From NCBI RefSeq assembly GCF_011074885.1, contig NC_054689.1, forward strand, positions 2,542,001 to 2,606,000: a stretch of 64,000 nucleotides of DNA. Direction: 5' to 3'. Position 1 is the first letter of the stretch. Each line of letters opens with the position of its first letter. The notes beneath the pieces are model-generated. The model did no database searches. It was not told the origin of the DNA and worked only from the letters and a program-made list of their open reading frames with translations. The translations under genes and the position numbers were made by a program. Shown one piece after another: positions 21,655-32,023 of the stretch. The stretch comes from Brettanomyces bruxellensis (lineage: Eukaryota; Ascomycota; Pichiomycetes; Pichiales; Pichiaceae).

Positions 21655-24600
21655 ATGTCTTTGGAAGAGCAACAAAAGCAAGTGAGCGCGAGCAGATTCC
21701 CTAGAAATTGGGTGTATTTGAAGAGCAGTGAAAAATCATCAGATGAAATAAAGCAACAAGTGGAAAAGTTGGTGGGGCAGATTCGGACGGACAAAAATGT
21801 GTTGCACGACATATTTTACGAAGTTATGCTGGCATTGACAGATGAAGAATCCGGCCATATGTCAAAGGGTGCACTGATTTCGGTGGTGAACGGAATTCTC
21901 AAGAGTTATGTAAACATCAAAGAGAGAGAAAGCGTTTCCATAGATCTCATGATTATTCTACAATCTGTGAAGCCAACCAAGCAGATGATCCCATTTTTCG
22001 AGATGCTCGACATAGACAAAGATCTAAAGATCCAATATCTAGATCCGTTCATTTTGAAAAACAGCTTTTTCCCCGAGTACAACAAGGCATACTATGTTGA
22101 CGCTAAAACAAACGATTATGGTTTGGAAATGTACTCATCACTCGGAGAATCCAGTGAGGGCTATTCCAGATTTATTACAGGGCTGTGCGGGCTATTTCGT
22201 GGCCCCTCAAGTATTGATTGGCCGGATTTTATGAGCCGGTTGGAGATCATCATTGGTCATTTTAAATTAGACACCAACCGATGCTTTTTATTGGTTATTT
22301 CGGTACTAGGGCTCAATTTTGGGCCAAATCCGGAAACCGTAAAGGCATTTTTGGATAACTGCGACTGGTGGGCCAGGGACTCAAGTGTGAACACGTCGAT
22401 CTCCACGACGATCGTCGCATATTTGTCCAATAGGCCCGTTCTTTCATCGGGGGAGCTTATTGTGATTTTTTTGATGACAGAAAAAAAATGGCTTGATTTG
22501 GGAGTTGTGCTTTCTGTTCTCGAGCCGAGTGATTTGGGGGCCGAGGGCGACGCGTCGATGGACCAGATATACGAAAAGCAGAAGCGCGAGATGAAGGAGC
22601 GCGCGTTTCGGGAGACTGCGTCTGCGCTTGCGCTAGCGGCGCCCTTGCTTCCCGATGAGGAAGACGACGAGCGCGGTGGATGGGCGCACGAGCGCAATTT
22701 GCATAGCGCTACAGCGCATACTGCTACGGCGCACACCCCAACTGTGCACACCCCAAAAACGCCTGCCACAACTGAGCACGCCCCAGCGGCTGAGGAGGAA
22801 ATCCCGCAGATGGCCAAGATCCGCTTCATATCGTACATTATAAAGCTGCGTGCGCACAGCGCTATCGTGTATGCGCTTGCGCAGTATCCCTACCTCCCGC
22901 AGATGGACGAGCGCATTGCGGATCTCCTCAATGAGTATCTGCGCTACATGCTAACACCACTCTACAGAAAAATAGTGAAGCACGAGGATATTGACGCGGG
23001 CAGCACCGAGTTTGCGCATAGGATTACAGACATAGACGGTCTTTTTTCCATTTCGGACCAACTCCTGCGCCTAAACGGCGCTAAGATCGCGCGCAGCCCG
23101 TTGCTTTTAGCGCAGCTTGGCCGCATCATGGAGGGCGCACTTGCGGCCGGCGCCGAGCGCAGCGCATGGCTGCAATATTTCAAAGTGTACCTCTTTCCCG
23201 CAATGAACTGCAATCTTTCAGAGTGCATCTGCAACGAAATCTTTGACATTTTCTGCCGCCACTTTACGCTCGAGGAAAGATACAATGTGTATGGAGAGTA
23301 CATTTCGGTGACAGTCAAAAAAAGCGCCATTTTGAAAGTGGATTTCGACAAAGCGGCAAAGCGCGCGCGCAGCTTCATGAAGCGGCTTTCGGTGGACAAT
23401 TTGGCAACTGCGCAAAACGAGCTTGCGCGGATTATCATGGCGAACCCGCTGGCGGCAATCGGCGCAGTTTTAGACCAGGTTGAAAGCTATGAAAGTTTGA
23501 TTGAGTTGGTTGTCCAATCAGCAGACGGCCTGCCTATTTATGCGTGGGATGCTTTAACTTTCGAACTTCTCAACAAGCTGTGCTGCGGCAAGATGGCTGT
23601 GCAAACGGATGGTCTTAATTACGCGGGATGGTTTCAGAACTTGGCGCAGTTCACGGGGCGCATGGCGGATGCGCACTTCCGGCGCTTTGGGTTGCGCCCG
23701 GTCTTGAGTCTCATTGTTAAGAGCCTGCGCGCAGGTGCGCACGAGTTCGCCGGCGTCTTTGAGCACATCATTGCGGAGATGTCTGGCATTCGTGCAATTA
23801 CCAATCTTACCGCAAGGCAGGCCATCATGATGAACGCTGGCAAAAGCGTGCGCAAGATGGTTTACCTGGTGATCGGCGATAAGCGCCTTGCGCACGCGCT
23901 CTCCGGTGCCACTTTGTTCAGGGAGCTCATGCGCTCTGGATACATGAGTGAGCTCTTTATTTTTTTGGCCAACTTGGCGCTATCAATCTCTGACAGCTCG
24001 CGCGCACCTCTCAAGATCCTCAACCGCAAGTGTGACGAGCTTTTTTCATTGTTGCACACGTTTATTCAGGCTGCGCAGGCCAATATCCCGATTGCGGACT
24101 TTGCGCAGGCGGCGCTCCCGGTCGATCGACTTGTTAAGGAGTACAATGTCGAGCCGCAGTGGGCGTTTGAGCTCTGGCGCGAGTACTGGTCGGCGGAGAT
24201 GCGGCGCGAGTGGCGTGCGCGTGGGGGTACGTCAGCGCATGGGAGTGCGTCAGCGCATGGGGATGTGAGCGCTTCTGCGCCAGGGGGTGCGCCTGCATCC
24301 GCAGATGAAATTTACGAGAGCGTGCTGGGCGGCTTCAGGGACAATATCAAGGACTTCCTGCCCGGAATCGACTGGAACTTGCTCACTCCAGACTTTTATT
24401 GCACATTCTGGCAACTAACTCTCTACGATATCGATTACGAAATGCTTTCTTACTCGGAAGAGCAGGAATCGATCAAGTTGCGCATTACAAACAACCGGCA
24501 AATGCTCAAGAATGTCGACGATATGCCCACAAAGGAGTACCGGAGGTTAAACTCGGAGCTCGGCACTTTGGAGGGCATTTTGACCGGTATTAAGTCAGAT

Positions 24601-26946
24601 GGTCAGAAGCACAAGAAGAATTACCACCAGGTATTGGAAATCCTCGAGAAGCAAAAAAATAAGTGGTTTGACGCGGATGAAAAATATGCTGCCCAGGTTC
24701 GAACCCAGGTGTTGGAGAATTGTGTTCTCCCGCGTGCAATGCACTCACTTTTCGATGCTGTGTTTGTTGGTGAGTTTATCTTTTTGGTGCAACGGCTGGA
24801 AACCCCTGGATACAGTTTAATGTCTTTGCTAGGCCAGTTGTTTTGCGGGATTTCGTTGAAATCAGTGCTGTTTACCAACACATCGACCGAGACCGAAAAC
24901 CTGGCAATGCTGTATGCAGAAGTTTTTCGCAGGCTCAACCGGTGCAGGGATGTGGAGAATGAGTGTCGGGATGTATTTGGCTGGGAGGGGAAAGATGAGG
25001 ATGAGAATGAGAAGGAAGGGGAAGAAGATGAGAATAAGGAGGATGAGGATGAGGATGAGAATAAGGAGGATGAGGATGAGAATATGGACAGTAATAAAGA
25101 GGATGAGGATGAGAATATGGACAGTGATAAAGAGGACGAAGATGAGAATATGGACAGTAATAAAGAGGATGAACATGAGAATGTGGATAGTAAGGAAAGC
25201 ACAACCACTCCAAATGATGAAGGTAAGAATAACGTTGGCATCAGAAACGGCCATCCCATTAAAGGAAAAGCTTCTGACAAAAAATCGTCATCCCAGCAAT
25301 CGTTCTTCAAACAACAATTATATGAATGGCACTGCTCCTTGTTGAAGCAGCTTATTGAATCGATGCAGTCTGAAGAATACACCACGAGGAACAATGCTGT
25401 TGTATTCGTGAAAGGCATCTTATCCAGCTATCCTATTATTGACGATCATGCAGACAAATTATACGAAAAGGTGAGTGAAATTGCATCAATTGAGAAGCGG
25501 GAAGACATCAAGTTAGCCTTCAATGCACTTCGAGGATTGATAAAGTCGAGAAAAGTTCACCAGTTGGCACCATGGGAGTTCTATGAGATGGATGAAACGG
25601 AGAAAAAGTTGTTGGTGGAGAAAAGGAAGCAGAAACAAGCTGATGAGAGGAAAAAGCAGGCGGAAGAACTCCGGATAAGAAGAGAAAAGAGTAGGAAACT
25701 TGATCAGGAGAGACGTAAAAGAGAGGTTGAGAAGGCCAAAGTGGAGGCAGAGAAGGCAAGAAAAACAACAATTAAGAAAACTGAAGGTTCCAGTGTGGTT
25801 CCATATGGATTAGTGGGCTTGGAGACGGCAAAGCGTGCTGGAAATGGTTCTGCAAAGAGTTTGAAGAAGGAGGAAGTTCAAGGAGAAACAACTCAAAAAG
25901 AAGCAATACAAAAGGAAATTCAGAAGGGATCAGTTCGAAAAGAATCAATTCAAGATAAATCCGTTCAAAAGGAGACGGTCCAAAAGGAACCTATAAATAC
26001 TGAATCAAGGTCTAATGCCAGAATTTCAACCAACACCAAGTCGGCTGATGAAAAAATTCCCGCCAACAGTGTAAAGAGCACAGCGGCTATTCCGCATGCG
26101 CCCGCAGCCGGAGCGCAGATGCCAGCGCAGGGCACCAGTGCGCCACCCACGAGCGCCAGCACAGTCTCTTCCAGCGCGCATACTAGAAGCTCTTATGCTA
26201 CTGCGCGCTCGCATCCGTCATCTGGAGGCTCGTCACCAGGATTAATTCCAGTAGGTCCTAGACAGTCGTCCAGCGCCTCTTCTGGATTGTCAAAAGACCA
26301 AACATTGTCGGCGCCCGTGCCTGAACATATGCGCCGAAGCGCAGACCCTGCGGGGCGCACCGCCGGGCGGCTTCAGTCGCAGAGGAGCGCATTTAATGCT
26401 AGAAATTTCGACACCATGCAGGAACTCAAGAGTAGAATGGAGAGAGAAAAGAGAATTAATGAGAATTTGAGAAATGGGGATGAGGATGGAGCGCAAAGCG
26501 AGCAGCGCAACCAGGAGCGTAATCAGCGCCGCGGCCAACAGCGCAACCAACAGCGCAACCAACAGCGCAACCAACAGCGCAACCAGCAACGCAACCAACG
26601 GCGCAACCAACAGTCCAGTCAGCAACATGATCAGCAACGTAATCAGCAGCGCAATCAGCAGCGCAATCAGCAGCGCAATCAACAGCGTAATCAACAGAAC
26701 AACCAGATTTACTCAAATTCATCCAGAAACGACACTGAACAGCCTTTGCCACCTCCGCCAATGCCGCCACCTTCAAGCGCACTGAGAGAGGCGCTACCGC
26801 GCGGACCGCAGGTGCGCGATGCGCACGATGCGCGCTCCCCGAGCGGCTCGCTCTCTGGCCAGAATTCCAGACAACACTCAAGAAGAAATGATAGAAAGAG
26901 AAGATCCAATCATCACGGAAATAGGATGCGCAAGAGAAGACGCTGA
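21655..26946 (+). CDS. THO2: THO complex subunit 2
   Basis: A 1763-residue protein. The N-terminal Tho2 region (1-330) and central helical repeats are followed by the family signature FYCTFWQLTLYDIDYEM (about 920-936) and, near residue 1060, SVLFTNTSTETENLAMLYAEVFRRLNRC. Tho2 is the scaffold of the THO complex, which couples transcription to mRNP assembly and export and protects against R-loops. Three low-complexity blocks stand out: a His/Thr/Ala repeat (about 343-375), an acidic Glu/Asp/Asn block at 1113-1182 made of repeated DEDENMDSNKE-like units, and an Arg-Asn-Gln-Gln repeat at 1619-1682. The C-terminus is basic (RKRRSNHH...RMRKRRR), in line with the nucleic-acid-binding tail of Tho2. 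The gene is intronless. GCGC-rich coding islands occur at about 22550-24320 and 26090-26850. Confidence 0.88.
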   Translation: MSLEEQQKQVSASRFPRNWVYLKSSEKSSDEIKQQVEKLVGQIRTDKNVLHDIFYEVMLALTDEESGHMSKGALISVVNGILKSYVNIKERESVSIDLMIILQSVKPTKQMIPFFEMLDIDKDLKIQYLDPFILKNSFFPEYNKAYYVDAKTNDYGLEMYSSLGESSEGYSRFITGLCGLFRGPSSIDWPDFMSRLEIIIGHFKLDTNRCFLLVISVLGLNFGPNPETVKAFLDNCDWWARDSSVNTSISTTIVAYLSNRPVLSSGELIVIFLMTEKKWLDLGVVLSVLEPSDLGAEGDASMDQIYEKQKREMKERAFRETASALALAAPLLPDEEDDERGGWAHERNLHSATAHTATAHTPTVHTPKTPATTEHAPAAEEEIPQMAKIRFISYIIKLRAHSAIVYALAQYPYLPQMDERIADLLNEYLRYMLTPLYRKIVKHEDIDAGSTEFAHRITDIDGLFSISDQLLRLNGAKIARSPLLLAQLGRIMEGALAAGAERSAWLQYFKVYLFPAMNCNLSECICNEIFDIFCRHFTLEERYNVYGEYISVTVKKSAILKVDFDKAAKRARSFMKRLSVDNLATAQNELARIIMANPLAAIGAVLDQVESYESLIELVVQSADGLPIYAWDALTFELLNKLCCGKMAVQTDGLNYAGWFQNLAQFTGRMADAHFRRFGLRPVLSLIVKSLRAGAHEFAGVFEHIIAEMSGIRAITNLTARQAIMMNAGKSVRKMVYLVIGDKRLAHALSGATLFRELMRSGYMSELFIFLANLALSISDSSRAPLKILNRKCDELFSLLHTFIQAAQANIPIADFAQAALPVDRLVKEYNVEPQWAFELWREYWSAEMRREWRARGGTSAHGSASAHGDVSASAPGGAPASADEIYESVLGGFRDNIKDFLPGIDWNLLTPDFYCTFWQLTLYDIDYEMLSYSEEQESIKLRITNNRQMLKNVDDMPTKEYRRLNSELGTLEGILTGIKSDGQKHKKNYHQVLEILEKQKNKWFDADEKYAAQVRTQVLENCVLPRAMHSLFDAVFVGEFIFLVQRLETPGYSLMSLLGQLFCGISLKSVLFTNTSTETENLAMLYAEVFRRLNRCRDVENECRDVFGWEGKDEDENEKEGEEDENKEDEDEDENKEDEDENMDSNKEDEDENMDSDKEDEDENMDSNKEDEHENVDSKESTTTPNDEGKNNVGIRNGHPIKGKASDKKSSSQQSFFKQQLYEWHCSLLKQLIESMQSEEYTTRNNAVVFVKGILSSYPIIDDHADKLYEKVSEIASIEKREDIKLAFNALRGLIKSRKVHQLAPWEFYEMDETEKKLLVEKRKQKQADERKKQAEELRIRREKSRKLDQERRKREVEKAKVEAEKARKTTIKKTEGSSVVPYGLVGLETAKRAGNGSAKSLKKEEVQGETTQKEAIQKEIQKGSVRKESIQDKSVQKETVQKEPINTESRSNARISTNTKSADEKIPANSVKSTAAIPHAPAAGAQMPAQGTSAPPTSASTVSSSAHTRSSYATARSHPSSGGSSPGLIPVGPRQSSSASSGLSKDQTLSAPVPEHMRRSADPAGRTAGRLQSQRSAFNARNFDTMQELKSRMEREKRINENLRNGDEDGAQSEQRNQERNQRRGQQRNQQRNQQRNQQRNQQRNQRRNQQSSQQHDQQRNQQRNQQRNQQRNQQRNQQNNQIYSNSSRNDTEQPLPPPPMPPPSSALREALPRGPQVRDAHDARSPSGSLSGQNSRQHSRRNDRKRRSNHHGNRMRKRRR
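24990..25200 (+). repeat. Acidic repeat in THO2 coding sequence
   Basis: GATGAGGATGAGAAT-like units code for a run of Glu, Asp and Asn. The DNA is almost pure purine (plus T) on the coding strand. Three near copies of a 36-45 bp unit containing GAGAATATGGACAGT are visible. Confidence 0.8.
26509..26700 (+). repeat. RNQQ tandem repeat in THO2 coding sequence
   Basis: A 12-bp unit (CGCAACCAACAG and variants) repeats about 15 times and codes for Arg-Asn-Gln-Gln. Synonymous variation between units (AAC/AAT, CGC/CGT, CAA/CAG) suggests the array is old and the peptide repeat is kept by selection. Confidence 0.88.
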
Positions 26947-28722
26947 AAAGTTAAATACTAGACGAATAAGTGTAATATGATATCTTCTATATAAGGATTG
27001 TATGTAGCTTCGATTGGTCCAAGTAATCTTAATTCAACATACAGAATGCTACTTATAATCAAAACAAGTCTAATTACAGCAATAAATGAATGCAACCTAA
27101 ACTCTAAATCAGCCTATATCTTAATCTGTCTATATCTAAATCGGTCTATAATAAATCAACCTATAATCAATGTATATTTAACTCACATAATTCTATGCAA
27201 CATACATCAACCCAAATATACCCCAAACATATATGGATTCGGCGGTGGATAAAAATAGCATGCGGTTGATCATGGTTCAACGTACAATCCACCTAAATTC
27301 ACCCTACAACTAATCTAGATGTACCCTGCTATCAACTTAGATTTGTCCAATAGTCAGTCAATAATCAGTAAATCCGACGCACAATCAATCAGTGCAGCCT
27401 ATATTCAATCCAAATTTGGCATACATCATTTTAGGTTTAACCTGAAATCAATAAAATCGGTCTATAATTAGCCTAGATCCAACATGCAAAAAATGGATGC
27501 AACCTGCAGTATTCTAAATGCACCCTGCAATATTCTAAATGCAACCCAAAGTATTCTAGATGCCTACAATCATTCTAAACCAATATAAATCGTTAAATGC
27601 AACCCACAATCCTTAATCAATCCTCAATGAATTCTCAATGTATTTTCAATCTCCCCAGCTTTCAGACAACCTAAATATTACCTATGTAGGCTGCACATAT
27701 CCCGACAATGCAGAAATTTTGTTTTCGCGTTTTTCGCGATATCTGGCAGCTCGCATCTGATTGGTCGGATACACATCTGTCGGCCGATAGCGCGTATCAA
27801 AGATTGGGATCGCGCCTCAAAAAATGCCCCGGCGGTCCCAGCGCCGGTTTCGGCATAGTGCGCCAGAAGGGAAATCCGCCATGAAAGATTCCAACATGTG
27901 AAGTTTTCAGATCAAAAAGTCAAGCCCGGACCCTTACTGGGGTCTGGATGTTTTCATCCCTTTGTACGTGGCAACTTAATTGGTCCGACTGGAAATATTG
28001 ATGTCTATTTCCTGCCTGCCGATTGGCTTTGGTAGAAAATCGCAAATCTCGGTACGGAAAAAAAAAAATAATAATTTCATCTTGCAGTTTGTATGAATTT
28101 TTTAAGGTCAAGCCGGACACGACAGGATTGAAATACACTATGGCATAGAATGCTTTTCAAGCACAAAGAGGCAAGGTGAAGCTGGCCAACCAGCATCAGG
28201 CATTTGGAGTTGCCTCTTAGAGCAAGTCCAGGATAATGGAATTTGGCAATAATCTTGATAATATACCCGATGGTAATTATCTATTGATCTCAACAATGGG
28301 ATGAATTATTTTTCGGTTGGCGGAACAAATCCAATCGACAGCTTTATTGGAATAACTGGGGAGGCTTTTTTGTTAGAGGCGAAACTGTGGATCAAGCAAA
28401 ACAAGCTTGACAGATATGGAAAATGTGATATGTAAAGTAGTACGTAAGGTATGGGGGAATGGTTAACAACTTATCTTGAGATGCTGTGTGGGAGCTGAAA
28501 TCGGATTGAAATCGGATTGAAATCAAATGGAATCAAATTGAAACACTGCTTCCTAATCTTAATTCATTTGTACTCCAAGCCGGAGAACCCTGCATGCCAA
28601 TTACTGCGATTATCTGATTATATCTTTTGCTTTGATCTGTTTTATTTTTTCACCTCTATTTTTTGTTGTCGTTTGTACTTTTCGCTCCTCCTTTTTTCGG
28701 CATTATCCAGCTTTCTCATCCC

Positions 28723-28753
<31 letters not shown>

Positions 28754-29458
28754 TGTCTGCCCCCCCTTAATCGAAGCCAATCTGTTGCAGTGCAGTACAT
28801 TTTATTTACTTGGATATTTCGATATTTCAATATTTCCTCGTTTCTGCATTTCGAAGAGTGTATCGCAGTATTTTATTTCTGCTTTTTATATTTTCTTGGT
28901 CCTGTTTTCTTTCCTTGTTTTTTCTGTCTATTCGTTACATCCATTTTGTAAACACCCGTTACTTATTTAAGCGTTTGCCAATTGCATTGCAAGGAAGTTC
29001 ATAGCAAAGGGAAAGTGGAAGATAACTGCCCTTCGTATCTCTCACATTGGATTGGCTTATATTGTATTATATCACATCAGTACTTACATTGTGTGCAATC
29101 TGAGTTCTTACTTGGTACATAAAGGGTTGGACATAGTAAGGACAACTTGGAGTTGCGTTATACTATAATCGGTCCATCGGGTATAGATATAGATTCGGGT
29201 ACAGATCAGATACCGAGACACATATATTTCTTATATCAGACAGAGGTATAAGAATTAGGTATATTAGAGATATTTTGCAGAGAGTTGGAGATTATATTTC
29301 GGATACATAGCAGAAAGTATTGAAGATCATATCTCGGATATAGCAGAAAGTATTGAAGACCATATCTCGGATATCCTATTCGAGACATTCCACCAGAACT
29401 ATTACAAGCAGGATTACACTTTGGCATCAACTAGCACCTCCTACAACCGCACATCAGT
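26947..29458. other. Gene-free region between THO2 and the kinase gene
   Basis: 2.5 kb. The first 700 bp are full of degenerate short repeats built on AATCTAAATGCAACC / CAATATTCTAAATGC (most obvious at 27490-27610). A GC-richer patch with CG dinucleotides lies at 27720-27880. A 25-base T run occupies 28730-28754. From 29230 to 29380, ATATCTCGGATAT-type units repeat. No gene seen; hydrophobic frames near 28517-28970 come from T-richness. Confidence 0.6.
27480..27620 (+). repeat. Degenerate TATTCTAAATGCAACC repeat
   Basis: Units such as CAATATTCTAAATGCAACC and AGTATTCTAGATGC recur four to five times at about 25 bp. Weaker relatives extend back to about 27090. Confidence 0.65.
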
Positions 29459-32023
29459 ATGGCAGCAGAAAATCACAAGATTAGACAACCTCAACATGGA
29501 ATGTCGTCTCTCACAAGACTGATATACGAGCATTCGGCCCAGAAAAGAGCCCCGGAGTCTGCCGGGTCGGTGGTAACAACAGAATCCTCACACGGAAACA
29601 CATCAAGCTCATCGTCAGCATCCAGACCTGATGTATACAATGGCACAATTACAACAACCATCTCTTTGGAAGGTGTTTCGCCCCATAATAGCCGCCGGAA
29701 CTCTTCCGGGAGGTCATCACCCCGCGGTTTCGCACCAGGAAGAATAGAAACTGCCGTAGATGTGATTCCAGAGCTTGCAGAGACACCCAGTGCACTTGAG
29801 AGGCAGGAATTGCGCTCCCAAAGGCTCAGAGAGAACCAAATGTCGTCGGAATCGGCGAAAAACTCCCTTCCGTCATCCTCAAAGAGCATCACAGGCTCCT
29901 CTTACATCTCGCTCTCAAACATGATTCCGTACTCGGCTCCAGGAACAAAGGACGAGCATCTGAGTTCGTCAGTGACCTCACTTTCAAACCTCAGCTCGAA
30001 CTTTTCACTTCCTTCAAACGGACAACTCATCACGGGAAATCGCATATCTTCACCCACTGTGACTTCTCCCTCACAGCTCGAGTCACGTTTCATCGTGTCG
30101 AAGCAGAGGATCCACCCGGCGCAGTCTTCAAGCTCGTTGGTCAACTTCTTCTCTTCGTCCACACCTCGCACCTCCGGGTCCATTGCGCGCACACCTCGCA
30201 CCTCCTCGCATTCCAGTGCAGACAGCGGCGCTGGCGCTGGCGCGACCCCGGGCTCTGGCGCTGGCACAACCTATGCTTCGCGCCACTCCTCCATGGCTGA
30301 CTTGCGCCACTTCTTCAAGAAGTCTTTAACCTTTGGCTCTCCGCGCTCTGACTCTTACTCATCCAAGCTCAGCGCAGGCCTCAGCGCGCAGCGTCAGAGT
30401 GGCACGCAGCAGCAGCAGCAGCAGGATGCGCTTGGCGGATCGTCGTTACCGCCGCCTTCCCCAGTTGCCTTGCGCAAAAGTTATGGTCCTGAAGGTAGCT
30501 ACTCTGCGCATTTAGCCGAGAGAAGAGGTAGCATGTCTACCAACATGGGAACCAGCTTCAAGAGTGTGGGTTCGCTGACGAATTTGAGCGGCAGCACGAG
30601 CAGCGGTCACGGCGCAGGCGGCGGTGCGGCAAATGGTGGCGCCAGCGGAGGTGCGGGTGCGGGTGGAGCGCCGAGCGCAGATGGCACTGCCTACAGCGTG
30701 TCTGTGGGCGGCAACAGAACCCCAGAAATCCCCTTCAAAAAGAGATACTCGAGATTTGGCGACAGCTTGGGAAAAGGCGCAGGCGGCACGGTGCGCCTCA
30801 TGAAGCGCCTGCGCGACGGGCGCGTGTTTGCGGTTAAAAAGTTCCGCTCGCGCTATGCGCACGAAAGCAGAAGAGACTACACCAAAAAAATCACAAGTGA
30901 GTATTGCATCGGCTCTACTTTGAAGCACCCAAACATTATCGAGACTGTGGAAATCGCGTATGATGCAGATCACATGTATCAGGTAATGGAGTACTGCGAG
31001 TACGATTTGTTTGCGATTGTCATGTCGAACAAAATGTCGGAAAACGAGATCAACTGCTGCTTTAAGCAGGTTTTGAACGGTGTCCGGTATCTCCACTCGA
31101 TTGGTTTGGCACACAGAGACCTTAAGCTCGATAACTGTGTCGTCAACAGGGACGGAATTGTCAAAATTATCGATTTTGGCTCCGCGGTTGTCTTCCAGTA
31201 CCCATTTTCGCGAAATCTCGTTGAGGCAAGCGGAATTGTGGGCTCAGATCCGTATCTGGCACCTGAGCTATGTGTTTTCTCGAAGTACGACCCCAGACCC
31301 GTCGATGTGTGGTCGTGTGCGATCATCTATTGCTGTATGGCATTGAAAAAGTTCCCGTGGCGTGTTCCAACGCTTTCCGATAACAGTTTCAAGCTTTTCG
31401 CCTCGAGAAAACCCGGTGCCACGTTTGGTGAGCTTTTGAAGGAAGTTCCGGCTCCTCCTGCGTACGATGAGGTGGAAGGAGTGAAGAAAGATGATGAGGG
31501 TGATGCAGATGCTAATGGTAGCAAAGATGATGACGTCGAGCATGCAGGCAACAGTAAGGAAAGCAGTGGGGAGGGCAATAAGCAAATCGACGAGGAAAAC
31601 GCCAGGAAAAGCAGCAAGGAGAACGCCAAAGAGAGCAAAGCAGACTCAAATATCGCTTCCACCAACTCTAGCAACTCAAAAGACAGTGGCAGCTCGAAAA
31701 ATTCACAGAAGCACACCTCCAACCTCATGGGTGAGGCCAGGCTCTTGAATGCTCTTCCAAAGGAGGTCAGATCGCTTATTGGCGGCATGGTTGAGCTTGC
31801 TCCAGCGTGTAGAATTTCGATAGACGAGTGTTTCAATGATCGTTGGCTCCGGAATGTCGAAATGTGCCGTCTGGTGGATGAAAATGGTGAAGATTGCTCG
31901 ACTGGGCGCTTAGTCAAGGCCACAAATCACGTGCACACGCAGGTGGACCAGAGTGTGGCTCATATTGCTGCATTGGAGAGGAACAGGAGGAAGGAGAAGA
32001 AGGAGAAGAAGGATAGGAAGTAA
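29459..32023 (+). CDS. HAL4(SAT4)/HRK1-type Ser/Thr protein kinase
   Basis: An 854-residue protein. The first 420 residues are Ser/Thr/Gly-rich and disordered. The kinase domain begins near 431 with the Gly loop GKGAGGTVRLMK, then AVKKF (catalytic Lys), HRDLKLDNC (about 550) and DFGSA (about 571). The activation-segment region contains GIVGSDPYLAPELCVF, then YDPRPVDVWSCAIIYCCM and KKFPWRVPTLSDNSFKLF. The last blocks are diagnostic of the yeast-specific family containing Sat4/Hal4, Hal5 and Hrk1, which regulates potassium transport, nutrient permeases and the plasma-membrane H+-ATPase. All catalytic residues are intact. About 100 residues of Lys/Glu/Ser/Asn low complexity (roughly 656-758) interrupt the C-lobe before the final helices (RISIDECFNDRWL). 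I cannot decide between Sat4 and Hrk1, so no symbol is given. Confidence 0.87.
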   Translation: MAAENHKIRQPQHGMSSLTRLIYEHSAQKRAPESAGSVVTTESSHGNTSSSSSASRPDVYNGTITTTISLEGVSPHNSRRNSSGRSSPRGFAPGRIETAVDVIPELAETPSALERQELRSQRLRENQMSSESAKNSLPSSSKSITGSSYISLSNMIPYSAPGTKDEHLSSSVTSLSNLSSNFSLPSNGQLITGNRISSPTVTSPSQLESRFIVSKQRIHPAQSSSSLVNFFSSSTPRTSGSIARTPRTSSHSSADSGAGAGATPGSGAGTTYASRHSSMADLRHFFKKSLTFGSPRSDSYSSKLSAGLSAQRQSGTQQQQQQDALGGSSLPPPSPVALRKSYGPEGSYSAHLAERRGSMSTNMGTSFKSVGSLTNLSGSTSSGHGAGGGAANGGASGGAGAGGAPSADGTAYSVSVGGNRTPEIPFKKRYSRFGDSLGKGAGGTVRLMKRLRDGRVFAVKKFRSRYAHESRRDYTKKITSEYCIGSTLKHPNIIETVEIAYDADHMYQVMEYCEYDLFAIVMSNKMSENEINCCFKQVLNGVRYLHSIGLAHRDLKLDNCVVNRDGIVKIIDFGSAVVFQYPFSRNLVEASGIVGSDPYLAPELCVFSKYDPRPVDVWSCAIIYCCMALKKFPWRVPTLSDNSFKLFASRKPGATFGELLKEVPAPPAYDEVEGVKKDDEGDADANGSKDDDVEHAGNSKESSGEGNKQIDEENARKSSKENAKESKADSNIASTNSSNSKDSGSSKNSQKHTSNLMGEARLLNALPKEVRSLIGGMVELAPACRISIDECFNDRWLRNVEMCRLVDENGEDCSTGRLVKATNHVHTQVDQSVAHIAALERNRRKEKKEKKDRK

